DNA of 64,000 nt from Ecdyonurus torrentis (taxonomy: Eukaryota > Arthropoda > Insecta > Ephemeroptera > Heptageniidae), in NCBI GenBank assembly GCA_949318235.1, contig OX439136.1:12574927-12638926 (forward strand). Direction: 5' to 3'. This document shows, in pieces, positions 7,962 to 61,360 of the stretch. Below the pieces are notes generated by a model, which was given only the letters and a program-made list of their open reading frames with translations, was not told where the DNA came from and searched no databases. Within the stretch, counting starts at the first letter, position 1, and each line of letters begins with the position of its first letter. The translations under genes and the position numbers were made by a program.

Positions 7962-10539
7962 TTTCTGTCTTTTCTTTTCCTCTTGTATCTATAAATCTAT
8001 ATATTTTAAATTGTAATTAAAAAAAATTGCACATAAAAGTTTTTTTTTTTTTTTTAATTTTTTTTTTACATCCTTTCTGCTTTAATTTTTAACTGCTAAT
8101 TTTTCCTGCTATATTTGCCTTATACATTTGTTGCTTATTAAATCTTAATTATTATCTTAATTAATTTTAATTCACAGACTTTCATTTCAACCACATATTT
8201 ATGTTCTTTTAAAAAAATCATATTCTTTATTATGTGTTTATTTGTAAGTGATATACTACTTATATTTCTTTTTTTGAAGGAAAAAAACAAAATGCAAATT
8301 AGGATTATATGGTATGACATTTCAACTGTTGACTTGAAATTAAAAATATGTTTATTACTTAGAAAATAGCCATGAAATCTGAAGTGAATATACTCATGAA
8401 AATCTTTCATATCTTTTTAGAAGAAAGAAATATATTAATTTTTTTACAGAGTTAAAAATATTCAATTTAACTCTTAATAATAGGATATTAATAGTAATGT
8501 ATAATGTTTTTCAGGAGAGGTTGGAGGGTCGGCCGGAGACTATTATCCACATCAACCAAGACGCGTTCACCAACAACAACATTATCAAGATACATACATG
8601 AACCCTCAGCAAGCATACAGACGTACGATTAGTGCCGATATGTCACGACGACAAGCAACTGAACCAGATATCTACAGACAAAATTATTATAACAGACCAG
8701 AACAAGATACGGCCAATCTATATGGTACGTTACGTCAACAACGACCTGTCAATAGAAATCGATCTATGTCACTTAATAGAGAAAGTAAAAATAAACAACG
8801 AATGATGCCACCTGAAAATTCAGTTTTAAGTAAGTTTTTAGCTCAAGATTTACGTGAAATGTCACCACCAAATCCACCACCTTTAACACATGAAGAAAGA
8901 AGACGTGGTAGACGAGTATCAAGATTTTTAAGACCTGATTTCTTTGATACTCCAAGAGAAGAGAGTGTTTATGTACGACAAAAAGAAGATGAAGATCGTA
9001 TGAGAAGGGAAAGACAATCTATGGAAAGAAGACAGAATGAAGAAGGGCATGTAAATCGAGCTATTAGCTCACTTCAGCAACGCACAAACTCGCAGGATTT
9101 CACAGAAAGTACACTCATCAAACGTGCTGTATCTTCTGATGATTGTGCTCAGTATAATGAACAACCACCACGAGGAAAAGTTAATTCAGTCTTAGGTATG
9201 TTCAAGAAAATGGAAAATACACCAGATAAAAATGCAATCTCAAGGTTTAGAAGAGCACAATCAGTTTATGATGCATCAAGTAGTGATTCTTCAATTCAAA
9301 ATGATAATTTACGTAGAAAACCAACTGGAATACTAAAAAATGATCCTCAACGACAAAGTACATTCTTACCTTACGGCCAACGGACTCCAAGCGAAGAAAA
9401 AAGTATAGATGGTGATTATGAAGATGAATATTCACAAGGTACTTCTTCCAGACGTCATGATAGTTCTTCAGCTGGAGGTCAAGATGACTCATTTGACTCT
9501 TGGTCAGTATGTTCTGATACTTTAGAACCACTTGAAGATGAAACTGTTAGTGATAGAATCAGACGTAAGAGTTTTTATACAAGATTTAATGATTATGTTG
9601 CTCCTAAGAAACCTCAATCTAATAAAGCATCACCCGCAGTAGCTGCTATTTTAGAACGTGATATTCCTCGTAGATCTTCACATAAACATCGTCATAGAGA
9701 AAGTTCTGAACATGGTAAACGAGATAGTTCTCACGAGCACGGAAGTAGGCATCATAGTAGATCTCGTTTGAATGATGAGGTACATAGAGAGGCGGAGCAA
9801 ATACCAAGTGGTAGACATCACAGTCGTTCTCGTATCAACGAAGAGAATAGTCCAGCTGAACAAGCTAGACATCGCAAGTACAATGTGTATGCATCTTTAC
9901 CTAGGGGGTGGGAGCCTCAAGCAGAGACGGAGTATTATCAACAAGCTAGAAAATTGAACAGGTAAAAATGATTTAATTAATTTTCTTAGTTCGCCAAGTT
10001 TTTATTATTATTTTTTAAATTTTAAGGAAATTTTTGTTCTAAAATATTTATTGATTAAAAATACCAATGGTGACCTTGGCAATAGATTAAAAAAAAAGAA
10101 GGAAAAAAACACAGCATCTACATATAATTGAAATAATTATATTTTGCCATTTAATTTAAAATGATTGCGTTTTTCTCACAAGAATAAGATTGCAAATTTA
10201 GTGCAGAAAGTAAAATATATTATCATATTTATCATTGTGTACAATTTTACCAAGATTAGGTTTGTTCATCATTCAAATAATATATACATCAAAATTTGAA
10301 TGACAAAATAATAATAATAATGAGAAAAGTATAAGTATGGTTTAAAAATGGTCATATAAATTTATATAATCTTATTATATTTATTTATGATGCAGCAATC
10401 ATGAAATGTGTTCTTTAATATTTTTTGTTTCTTGTTGTTATTCAGATATGCTCATCATCAACATACGAGTGTCCCTCTCTTCCCCCCTTCACGTCGACCT
10501 GGACCCCCCTCTCCTCCCCCACTTGGGGTTGAACTGTGA
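1913..10539 (+). CDS. Unrecognised Ser/Arg-rich disordered protein, 3' part of gene (long isoform; join of 4 exons)
   Basis: Four exons join in phase: 1913-2067, 3158-3285, 8515-9961 and 10446-10539. They give at least 607 residues; the start lies upstream of the window. No folded domain is recognisable. The protein is rich in Arg, Ser, Gln, Glu and Pro with many RRxS-type sites (RRKSF, RRAVS-like), a charged Arg/Glu stretch, and a His/Arg/Ser-rich region near the end with GRHHSRSR repeated. The last exon is proline-rich (RRPGPPSPPPLGVEL, then stop). Such composition suggests a cytoskeletal, signalling or scaffold tail with many phosphosites, but I cannot assign a family. An alternative exon at 5107-5363 ends a short isoform. 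Next gene downstream, same strand: SNRPF. Confidence 0.8.
2068..3157 (+). other. Gene 1 intron
   Basis: AT-rich intron with a GT-AG boundary (gtaagt ... ttaacag). It contains an ATA trinucleotide run near 2658-2679 and small AT palindromes. I see no exon or RNA gene in it. Confidence 0.7.
3158..3285 (+). CDS. Gene 1, internal exon
   Basis: The acceptor is ttaacag and the donor gtaatt. It completes the split Arg codon and reads RLSEHSRLGRTSSRGEE, then SVSRDASDAGDSLYSDHQ. It ends with one base (G, phase 1). Both the 8515 exon and the alternative 5107 exon accept this phase. Confidence 0.8.
4446..4900. repeat. TAGCATAAAT repeat, interrupted by a MITE
   Basis: The two flanks (4446-4508 and 4751-4900) correspond in order to the continuous stretch at 28268-28500. 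Both have TTTATGTCATTATAGCATAA on the left, and ACATAGTTRTTATRCAGTATAGCATAAATTATG-type sequence on the right. This shows one repeat copy split by an insertion. Scattered shorter relatives (37790-37850, 5865-5890) contain GCAGCATAAATTACG. Confidence 0.55.
4513..4746. mobile_element. TTAA-type fold-back MITE, family A, copy 1
   Basis: The termini are AGGCGTAGAACACGTTGAAC and its inverted match. Long inverted arms (ending around ATTTCTAATTTATTTTCCAT) flank a short centre. The left flank is TTGA (mutated TTAA) and the right flank TTAA. It has no coding capacity. It is inserted inside the repeat at 4446-4900. Confidence 0.8.
5107..5363 (+). CDS. Gene 1, alternative terminal exon (short isoform)
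   Basis: Acceptor tgattacag ends at 5106. Joined to the G left by the 3158-3285 exon, the frame opens as VGPTLSNSGVRMSMHHMPLS, runs 85 codons rich in Ser/Thr/Arg with a Ser run, and stops at TGA 5361-5363. No good donor precedes the stop, so using this exon would terminate the protein at about 179 residues from the first visible exon. The composition (Ser/Arg, SRASS/SRTTS motifs) matches the rest of gene 1. Transcript support is unknown. Confidence 0.6.
5364..6694 (+). other. Gene 1 intron or 3' UTR of the short isoform
   Basis: If the 5107 exon is terminal, this begins its 3' UTR. Just after the stop, 5364-5425 is locally GC-richer. A family-B MITE lies at 5585-5754. The remainder is AT-rich with a T23-type tract near 6438. 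I see no further supported exon here. Confidence 0.5.
5585..5754. mobile_element. Fold-back MITE, family B, copy 1
   Basis: Terminal inverted repeats read TTGACTAAT(A)AAGGAACAACTG-like on both ends, followed by TTTTGAGGC(C/T)GACT. The centre carries a second inverted pair around CCGCTTCCGTTTC / GAAACGGAAGCGG flanking ACGCATGCGC. A second copy lies at 18611-18756. There is no ORF. Confidence 0.78.
6695..6760 (+). CDS. Possible cassette/poison exon of gene 1
   Basis: Acceptor gcattggtag and an excellent donor (AAAAG then gtaagt) bracket 66 bp. Joined in phase 1 to the 3285 exon it reads ATSPDRWP and then stops at TAA, so inclusion would truncate the protein or trigger decay. The evidence is splice-site quality only; it could be a chance pair. 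Confidence 0.25.
7014..7322. mobile_element. TTAA-type fold-back MITE, family A, copy 2
   Basis: It begins AGGCGTAGAACACCTTGAAC and ends with the inverted sequence. Left flank TTAA, right flank ATAA. Arms of about 120 bp flank a GC-rich centre with TGACGTCA-type sequence (GTCACTGACGTCA and TGACGTCAGTGAC). It lies in the last large intron of gene 1. Confidence 0.85.
7909..7958 (+). repeat. (CT)n microsatellite
   Basis: About 25 CT units in an intron of gene 1, preceded and followed by poly-pyrimidine sequence. Confidence 0.95.
8515..9961 (+). CDS. Gene 1, large exon encoding 482 residues
   Basis: Acceptor gtttttcag at 8514. The exon keeps phase with the 3285 donor (G + GA) and with the internal ATG at 8598, and it is open for 1,447 bp. 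Features in order are a Gln/His-rich start, an Arg/Gln/Met-rich stretch, SPPNPPPLTHEERRRGRRVS, a charged Arg/Glu stretch (about residues 110-150 of the exon), GMFKKMENTPDKNAISRF, an acidic Ser-rich part (DDSFDSWSVCSDTLEP), RRKSFYTRFNDYV, then His/Arg/Ser repeats (HHSRSRLND and HHSRSRINE) and YNVYASLPRGWEP. The donor at 9962 (gtaaaa) is weak; without splicing the frame stops at once (TAA 9963-9965). Confidence 0.88.
9962..10445 (+). other. Gene 1 last intron
   Basis: AT-rich intron of 484 bp with weak donor gtaaaa and acceptor ttgttattcag. Retaining it gives an immediate stop after KLNR. Confidence 0.6.
10446..10539 (+). CDS. Gene 1, last exon (proline-rich C-terminus)
   Basis: After acceptor ttattcag the split Arg codon is completed, and the frame reads YAHHQHTSVPLFPPS and RRPGPPSPPPLGVEL before TGA (10537-10539). 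It is markedly GC-richer than its surroundings, with poly-C runs, which supports real coding. The PPSPPP stretch could bind SH3 or WW domains (inference). Confidence 0.75.
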
Positions 10540-11443
10540 TTGATTTAATTGTGACTGTTTTAACAGACTTTCAAAGTGATTAATGTGACAAAAGAAAAAG
10601 AAGAAGTTATTATAGTGGAAATAATATATTATAACACATTGCAGTTCTGTTTTTTTCTATGCCTATATTTTGTAGTAATTGTGCTTTCTTTGCTATATGT
10701 TTTTTTCTTTCTTTTATGTACTTTTCATTTTAACAAAACAAAAAAAATTGTTATGTAAATATTTTGAAAAAAAAAATGTAGTTATTGACAAGCAACTTAT
10801 GAGCTGCCATAAGATTTTGTTCACATCCACTTCCAGCTTATATAATGTATATACTGCACATATATATGTAGCAGGTTTAATGGAAGACTTGCAAAAGTTG
10901 GTAACTCGGAGCCCAAAATTCCTAGCAAATGACTTTGTATTCCTGTCTCCATTTAACATGCTTTCTTGTGGTGGGGGGAATGAAGCAGCTATAACTCAGT
11001 TACAATTTTTTCTCCTCCATATTGAAATTTTTATTGTAGCTTACTGAGACTCAAAGCTTTTGTTTTCCCCAATTTATATCAAATTGGTAACATTTTTGTT
11101 ATCAAATCGACTTAAAATTCAGGGAAACAATAGCTTTGAGGCTCAGTAAGCTACAGTAAAAATTCAGTATTGAGAAAAAAAAAAAAAAAAACTCAAGCTA
11201 TAGCTGCTTCATTGATCCTCCATAAGAAACCGCATGTTAAAAATGAAGACAGAAAGACAAAGTCATCAGCTAGCACTTTGTTCACATTGTTGAGCTGTGA
11301 GTTGGTTTATTTTCTCACAAAAATTACTTTTGCAAGTCTTATATTGGAAGTAATTATGAATAAAATTAAAATAGTCGACAGCTCGTAAATTCATTTTCTT
11401 TACTTGTCTATTCATTAATTTACTTTTTCTCTTAAAAAATAAA
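10540..11443 (+). other. Likely 3' UTR of gene 1
   Basis: This follows the stop codon. The first fold-back element of family L (10882-11346) lies inside it. An AATAAA at 11438-11443 is a candidate polyadenylation signal, but an earlier end is possible. No coding signal. Confidence 0.4.
10882..11346. mobile_element. Fold-back element, family L, copy 1
   Basis: The ends are GGAAGACTTGCAAAAG and TTTTGCAAGTCTTATATT. The arms pair over most of their length (for example GCTTACTGAGACTCAAAGCT on the left with AGCTTTGAGGCTCAGTAAGC on the right, and GAAGCAGCTATAACTCAG with CTATAGCTGCTTC). A second copy at 20221-20668 shares these blocks. There is no transposase. Confidence 0.8.
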
Positions 11444-11755
11444 AGCAAATGTGTTATATGTGTTAATTTATTATATAAAGTTGTTAAATATTTTATTTAG
11501 TTTTAAAAATATAATTAAAAGCTTATTATATAGATTATGAAAATTAAAACATATAAAAACATATTTAAAATTTTAAAATTATATAGAATAATAATATATC
11601 AAAAATGCTCAAAAAACAAATAATAAAGTAATAATATATTATATACAGTATATTTATCAAAAGTTTAGATCAGAAAATTTTATCGACTTGTTATTATGAT
11701 TATGCATATTAAAATAAAAGCTTTAAATCATTTCTGCTTTCTGCTGTTAGAAATT

Positions 11756-11795
<40 letters not shown>

Positions 11796-12870
11796 CGATC
11801 TGTAAATAATTTTTAAATATATAAGATTTTTTTTTTTTTCAAGATATTAGTATCTAATTTTTGTAGTGTAAATTTCTTGTGAAATATTTCGTATGCATTG
11901 CAAATTAATTGTTAGCTTATAAAAATAACATTATAAAAATTTATAGAAAGAGGAAATAAAATGTAATAATTCAATTTTTCAAAACAAAACTAAAATGAAA
12001 TTTGAAACCGTCAGTATAATTCATATTTGAATATTTAAATATATAGAGAAAATAATGTAAACATTTATATATTAATTAATAAACAGAGGCTCATATAGCC
12101 ACACAAAAAAATATTTAATGGTGCTATACAAAAAAAGTGAAAAATGATTTTAAAATGTTTTAGAAGTTAGAAATTATCAATATAAAACAAAGAACATTAT
12201 TATATATATAAAAAAAATACATTCATATTATAACTTGTTTCTTTCTTTCTTTCTTTAATTTTTTTTCTCCTTTTTAGCTGCATTTTGAAAATGTAGATTT
12301 TTTTTTTAATAAAAAAAAGTGACTTAAAATAAACAATGTTTTTGAATGTTATTATACAGCAAAGACCATGCATGGAAGGAGGTTCAATTTTTTATTATAT
12401 AAAACATAACATTGAACTTGTAGATTTTTGTTTTTTGAAATTTTATAGCAATAAAATTAATCTTCCAAGACAATTAAACTAATGTGATTTGCATATTGTA
12501 TATAGAGACCTTTTGTGTATACTATAAATATATGATTCTTCTCTTCTACAGTGCGTGTGCCTAATCAAATAATTTCAATTGCTAATTTTTAGAAATCAAA
12601 TTTTTATTTATTTATATCTTGTATACCAGAAAAAAATATTTGTAAGTGTAGTAAAAAAAAGAAGACAAAAGTTTAATGTATAAAAGATTGAACACATAGA
12701 GGTAATAACAAAAACAAGCTTTTTAAACTTTTTTATAATATAAAATAATAATAATAATAGAAGATAATTACAATAACTGTACATTCGGCGAGACACTGGC
12801 TGGTAGATTAAACTGAACTGAGTGAACTGAATATATGCGCAACCATACCAACCATATACACACAGTTATA
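11444..12870 (+). other. Intergenic AT-rich stretch
   Basis: Between gene 1 and SNRPF. It contains a 36-T run (11760-11795), (TTTC)n-like sequence near 12240 and ATA runs near 12742. I recognise no gene or RNA. Confidence 0.6.
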
Positions 12871-12873
12871 TTT

Positions 12874-12980
12874 CCAGGATTTTGCGACGGGAGGGATTCA
12901 GCCTTTTAGCACCCCCTTTACCCATGCTTTTTCAGACCTGACGGGGGGTCCAGAACGCCATCCCCCCTCCCTGAATACGT
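12874..12980 (+). repeat. GC-rich dispersed repeat, family P, copy 1
   Basis: It shares AGGATTTxGCGACGGGAG and, about 60 bp later, CAGACCTGACG(G/A)GGGGT with 34259-34360. It is a GC island in AT-rich DNA, upstream of SNRPF. I do not recognise the parent element. Confidence 0.5.
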
Positions 12981-13249
12981 GTGCTTTGGCTTGTGCTTGT
13001 ATATACACACCAAACAATTTGATTTAGGCCTGCCTCTTTGGCTTTTGCGCTTTACGTGGTTTGGGCATTAATTTTGTGTCTTAATTAATTAACAGTTTTG
13101 GTTTCATTGGTTCATAATTAAATCATCAGTTTTGTTCCACTACATTTATAATTTAAAAAAAAAAGTAAATAATAAAAGATACAGTACATGATATAATATG
13201 CTGCTTGAAGCGGGAGGACAAAAAATTTCAAAAATAAAAAAACTTGCGC

Positions 13250-13402
13250 GGTTATTTTTGTTTTTCTTGAAAGTGCTGCCACCTAGTAGCCAACGATATA
13301 AACATTAATACCGGCAACGCGGAAGCAAAAATTACAAGCGTTGTTAAAACGTTTTGATATTTATTCATTTTTCTTCGTCTAAATAATTAAAAAACCTTCA
13401 CC
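13250..13402 (+). promoter_or_regulatory. 5' flank / 5' UTR of SNRPF
   Basis: A locally GC-richer stretch (TGCCACCTAGTAGCC, CCGGCAACGCGGAAGC) directly precedes the start codon, which has the good context CTTCACCATGG. No TATA box at a usual distance is convincing. The transcription start cannot be placed. Confidence 0.35.
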
Positions 13403-13408
13403 ATGGCG
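13403..13408 (+). CDS. SNRPF: SNRPF exon 1 (Met-Ala)
   Basis: A six-base coding exon ATGGCG followed by donor gtaagt. Phase 0. The next intron is 246 bp. This start is preferred to the in-frame ATG of exon 2 (ATGCCAATG) because of the strong Kozak context and donor; starting in exon 2 would shorten the protein by 3 residues. Confidence 0.85.
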
Positions 13409-14476
13409 GTAAGTTGATGAATTTAACTCTTACTAATTAATAAAAAGTAAAAATTAAATTGAAAAGCAATAAATTAAGACAAAATTTTGTGATTTTGTTT
13501 GTCCATGCGTTTTGTCAACAAATCCTTGGAAGTGTTTTTTTCTTCTATTTTCTCTTATTTTAAGCTACTATATTTGTATATTTTGGTGTAACTAAGCATT
13601 CTTATATATTTCCTATCAATGTCGTTGCTAAAATGTTATTATTTTATATTTCAGACTATGCCAATGAACCCCAAACCCTTCCTGAACAGTTTGACTGGCA
13701 AACCTGTGATGGTGAAGCTCAAATGGGGACATGAGTACAAAGGATATTTAGTTTCTGTTGATGGCTACATGAATCTTCAGGTAATTAAATATATACATAT
13801 GTAGACGTTAAGTATGGTACTCTAGCTGGCTTACCTACTACGTATCATAAATTGACTCTCCGAGGTCCGAGGAGTCTTGCGGAGAGGTAGTCAGAACCTA
13901 AAATAAATAATAATGAACTATGATCTGCTCTCAGGGCTTCACTGCTTATAGTACGAGTGTCTGATATTGTAAAAGATGATAATTCTAATCTTGAATATAT
14001 TTTCATGCATGAATACATATGCCGATGTCATTAAACCTGTTGTCTTTTTAAGTTATTTGGTACGGTAACATACCGGTATTTATGTCGTTATGTATAATAT
14101 GTGTACATGAAACTCAAGGTTTTTTATAATATTCAACACCTTTATTGTAAATATATTATATAAAAAAATAAATAGTAAAACAAGGTGTTTACCTATTGAC
14201 ATATGCGTAAAGGAACTTTAAAAAAAAAATATATATATTTTTATTGTATTTGTCCTTTTTTATTATTACGTATATTATTTATCCCCCCCCCCCTCAATGT
14301 TGACATTGTTGCCTATACTCATTTCCTTTGGTTGATGTCCACAGCTTGCAAACACAGAGGAACACATAGATGGAGCATGTACAGGTAACCTTGGAGAAGT
14401 CCTCATTCGTTGTAATAACGTATTGTATATTCGTGGTGTGGAAGAAGAAGAAGAAGATGGTGAAATGAAGGACTAA
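13403..14476 (+). CDS. SNRPF: Small nuclear ribonucleoprotein F (Sm protein F), complete, 3 exons
   Basis: Exons 13403-13408, 13655-13780 and 14345-14476 join in phase 0 to an 87-residue protein, close to the 86 residues of human SNRPF. The Sm1 motif region includes [13 protein letters not shown] and [20 protein letters not shown]. The Sm2 motif is [20 protein letters not shown], and the protein ends with an acidic [15 protein letters not shown] tail, as in the family. SmF joins SmE and SmG in the heptameric ring that binds the U-rich Sm site of U1, U2, U4 and U5 snRNAs and is needed for snRNP assembly and pre-mRNA splicing. Exon 1 encodes only Met-Ala. The gene is tail-to-tail with the sphingomyelinase gene. 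Confidence 0.98.
13655..13780 (+). CDS. SNRPF: SNRPF exon 2
   Basis: Acceptor tttatatttcag, donor gtaatt. It encodes 42 residues from [11 protein letters not shown] to GYMNLQ, covering the N-terminal helix and Sm1 motif. Confidence 0.95.
13781..14344 (+). other. SNRPF intron 2
   Basis: 564 bp, GT-AG. It has a C11-type run near 14284 and poly-A near 14220. No other feature seen. Confidence 0.85.
14345..14476 (+). CDS. SNRPF: SNRPF exon 3
   Basis: Acceptor gatgtccacag. It encodes [17 protein letters not shown], the Sm2 motif and the acidic tail, and stops at TAA 14474-14476. ATTAAA variants at about 14573 and 14592 and AATAAA at 15110-15115 are candidate poly(A) signals. Confidence 0.96.
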   Translation, partial: LANTEEHIDGACTGNLGEVLIRCNNVLYIRGVEEEEEDGEMKD

Positions 14477-14922
14477 TTATAATCTTAATATATAACTATT
14501 GTGTGATTGAATGAACTCTACTACATAAACTTTTAAATATGGTGAGAATATAATCTTTATATATTTAATTAATTAAATTGTGTAAATCTTAAATTAAATG
14601 TTTTATCATTTTTCACGGTACATAACCATGTTCTTAATTTTGATATAACCACCAAAGATTTGCACAGGAGTGATTTAAATAACGACCATGCTGTATTTCA
14701 GTACAGTACTGTCATTGTCTGAAATGGCAGCTACATTTTTAAACCTTAAACCTCTAACAAAAATCACTCTTCTATAATTTGATTCATACTCAATTGTGCT
14801 TTAATTTCTTTCTTTTGAAATTTTTTGATTAAAATAGTCTCCTTAAAAATTAATAACAGTACAAAAGGTTTACTGTTTTCCCCTTTTTTTAAGTTGGGAA
14901 AAAAATACATAAAAAAATTACC

Positions 14923-15043
14923 TGTACAAAAGTTCCCGAACAGGGCAGCGGCGGCCGCTGCGTTTTCTCATAAAGATAACATAGAGTAGTTGCAGGTTGC
15001 CTATGCAAATTGCTTGGGAACTGTTGGCAAGAGCTGCACAGTA
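14923..15043. mobile_element. Tc1-type MITE, family J, degraded copy
   Basis: It corresponds in inverse orientation to 55441-55564: AAAAGTTCCCGAAC, GCAGCGGCGGCCGCTGC, TTTTCTCATAAAGATAACAT, GGTTGCCTATGCAAAT and a decayed distal end. There is no ORF. It lies between the convergent SNRPF and sphingomyelinase genes. Confidence 0.75.
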
Positions 15044-15365
15044 ATAGTGAATATAGTATTAAATTTGTTAGACTGTAAAATACATTTAATATAATATTCC
15101 AATTTTTGGAATAAATGGCTTATTAAGTCGTAAGATCTTTAGACATAACTTTAGATCCTAGCATAATAAAATAAAAACTATGCATTTCATTTTTAAACAT
15201 GATTTTCAATATATTTGTTTGAAATATTTGTAGCTTTCACAATAGGCACAAAGTTGCAGCAATATATTGAAAAGATATCCATAACTTTATGCAGTTGATC
15301 ATTAAATAGATTTTTTTTTAGCAGAATAGTTATTTTTCTGCGCAAAGTTATGCGGAAAAATTTGA

Positions 15366-15525
15366 ATATCGATGCCTCCGCGTCAAAAACGAGCATCTAC
15401 ACTTTCCAGATTTCCGACAAAACGACTATCTACACTTTCCGAGCAGCACAGTAACTCAACTAGCGCCCACAAGATTAACATTGCAGATGCTCGGCGGCTC
15501 GCTTTTGACGCGGAGGCATCGATAT
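15366..15525. mobile_element. Short element with 23-bp perfect terminal inverted repeats
   Basis: It starts ATATCGATGCCTCCGCGTCA and ends with the exact inverse (TGACGCGGAGGCATCGATAT). The interior has a duplicated ATCTACACTTTCC (15391-15403 and 15427-15439 approx.) and GAGCATCTAC / GCAGATGCTC. Small ORFs on both strands (FDAEASI on each) result from the palindrome and are not taken as genes. Confidence 0.6.
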
Positions 15526-15536
15526 ATGTTAATAAT

Positions 15537-15619
15537 GCTATTCGTAAACCCTTTTCTCTGCTCCTAAAATGATGATCATTGATCAACTATGGTTATTCAA
15601 ATGGAATGTGTATTTTTGG
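15537..15619 (+). repeat. Inverted repeat flanking the sphingomyelinase last exon, left copy
   Basis: GGTTATTCAAATGGAATGTG, ATGATGATCAT and TAAACCCTTTTCTCTGC match, in reverse complement, the stretch at 17558-17645. The two copies enclose the terminal coding exon. Confidence 0.6.
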
Positions 15620-16867
15620 GTGCAAGAAAATGGTATAAAAACAACACTAACGTACCTTAAAATTCTGCGTTAATTTGCTGATTTTGATTGCTACATTAAT
15701 TGCACCAAATCTTGCGATTTATGTAAAATCTACGAAAGAAAATATTACTTTTTACCCCAAGTGACGATATAATATCGCCTATCTAAGGTGTAACAAAGTA
15801 TTAGTTATGTTGAAAACTACTAGGGTGTTCAAAATATCTAGTTTCAAAATTACGCGTGGTACATAATAAATATTAAATTTGATTTACAGTATTAAATTTG
15901 AAAATTCTTAGTTTATAGAAAACGAAGCCATAAAAAATATTCTAAAGATCCTAAATGCATTTATATAATATACAGCAAAACTGAGGTAAATTGTTTTTTT
16001 GGGAATGTAAACATTTTATAATAAATTGAAGTAAATGATTAATTGATATTTTATTGTTAAAGAAATCAAAAATCATAATTAGTATAGAAAATTTTTTATT
16101 TACAATTTGTTTAAACATTAATATTTTATATAGATTTTTTTAAAAAATATAAAACATACATTCTAAGGTACTTATATTCATATAAGAAAGTTTATCAAAT
16201 GGCAATTTTTTTTGTTAAAAATTATTGTCTTTTTCTTAAGTTGCAATATAAAAAAAAAAGTTTGTTCTGTCGTAGATTTTATTAAAATCCATCATAAAGT
16301 AAAATATATTGGTGTAAGTGGAAAAATTAAAAAAATCTTCAGTCTTGGAATTTTTTTAAAATGATTATTAAGTGTGCATAATTTGAGCTTTTAAATTTAT
16401 TATATTATTGCACTATAGTAATTTATAAGTATTACAGAATGCATAAAAAATAACTTATCCAGATATACTTGAAAATTAATTTAAAACAAAATATACCCTA
16501 TAATTATTTTAAAAATATTTAACTATAGCAAATTTTATGCTATAATATTTAAATCAAAATTTGTTTATTTTAAAAATAAATAAAGTTCATATTAATTAAG
16601 GTTCGATTGCGCTATTATTAACCAATAAAAACAAGATTTGAAAGTTAAAAAGCATAGATTGATTATTAAAATTTGGAAAATAGTGGAGAACCTTAAAATA
16701 AATTCTAGCCCAGGCCAAAATAAACACGTTTTCAAAATACTGCATGTGTTTATTTGATTACTTTTAATAAGGCTTCCACTCAAAATAACTGTATTATAAC
16801 ATTATGAAGCCAGTTTCCTCTTATGTTAAAGTAGGGCATAATTTTTGAGTTCATGTGATGACAACAA

Positions 16868-17002
16868 ACAAGATAGTGACGAGATGTTAAGCTCGGTCCA
16901 GTTGTGATTGGTCAATATTGATTACAATACTTTACTGATTGGCTTAACACTAATTTTGAACGTCATGCCGGACCACTCTAGCTGAGTGTGTCTCTATCTT
17001 GT
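16868..17002. mobile_element. Possible MITE with ACAAGATAG termini
   Basis: The ends read ACAAGATAGTGAC and GTCTCTATCTTGT, an imperfect 13-bp inverted pair, with a second imperfect pair inside (CGGTCCAG / CCGGACC). There is one copy in the window only. Confidence 0.4.
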
Positions 17003-17209
17003 AAAATAGAATCTGACAACTAAACAATCACTTTGCTGAAGCCCTTTGGTATACAATAACTGGGAAAATAGTCAATTGTATCATAATCTTACTATCCCCC
17101 ATTCCCCAATTTTTTCTAATCAACCTATGCACTTTTTACTATCAACTATTGGTCAATGAATACAGTTTGTTTTTCCTTTTTGTTAAAAGTCTTTTGTGAC
17201 ACCACTGTA

Positions 17210-61253
<44,044 letters not shown>

Positions 61254-61360
61254 TATTGACTAGATGTTTTATTGAGATGTGATTTGAACACTAAAATGTG
61301 GACACTTGGACGATGTAAGAGAGCAGTAACCTCTGGTAGAAGCCACTGCTTCACATTATG
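61254..61360 (-). other. 5' UTR part of sphingomyelinase exon
   Basis: An acceptor-like tatatttcag lies immediately upstream of 61360, so this 5' UTR is probably spliced to a non-coding first exon further upstream. The UTR is richer in GC than its surroundings. Confidence 0.5.

Larger units (their letters stand above)
15526..17209. other. AT-rich stretch between convergent genes; 3' UTR of the sphingomyelinase gene at its right end
   Basis: No gene seen. 15537-15619 is an inverted copy of about 17558-17645. A weak MITE lies at 16868-17002. On the minus strand, AATAAA (TTTATT at 16749-16754) is a candidate poly(A) signal for the sphingomyelinase transcript. Confidence 0.5.

Noticed and set aside
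8138..8410. 90-codon minus-strand ORF in the gene-1 intron
   Set aside because: Lys/Ile/Phe/His-rich composition as expected by chance at this AT content; no motif.
8773..9957. Overlapping ORFs in other frames of the large gene-1 exon
   Set aside because: The frame continuous with neighbouring exons explains the region; the others are shadows.
10679..11047. 122-codon plus-strand ORF downstream of gene 1
   Set aside because: It runs through the 3' UTR into fold-back element L; its translation is an artefact of the element.
15372..15586. ORFs on both strands containing FDAEASI
   Set aside because: They arise from perfect inverted ends of a short element; the same peptide on both strands shows palindromy, not a gene.
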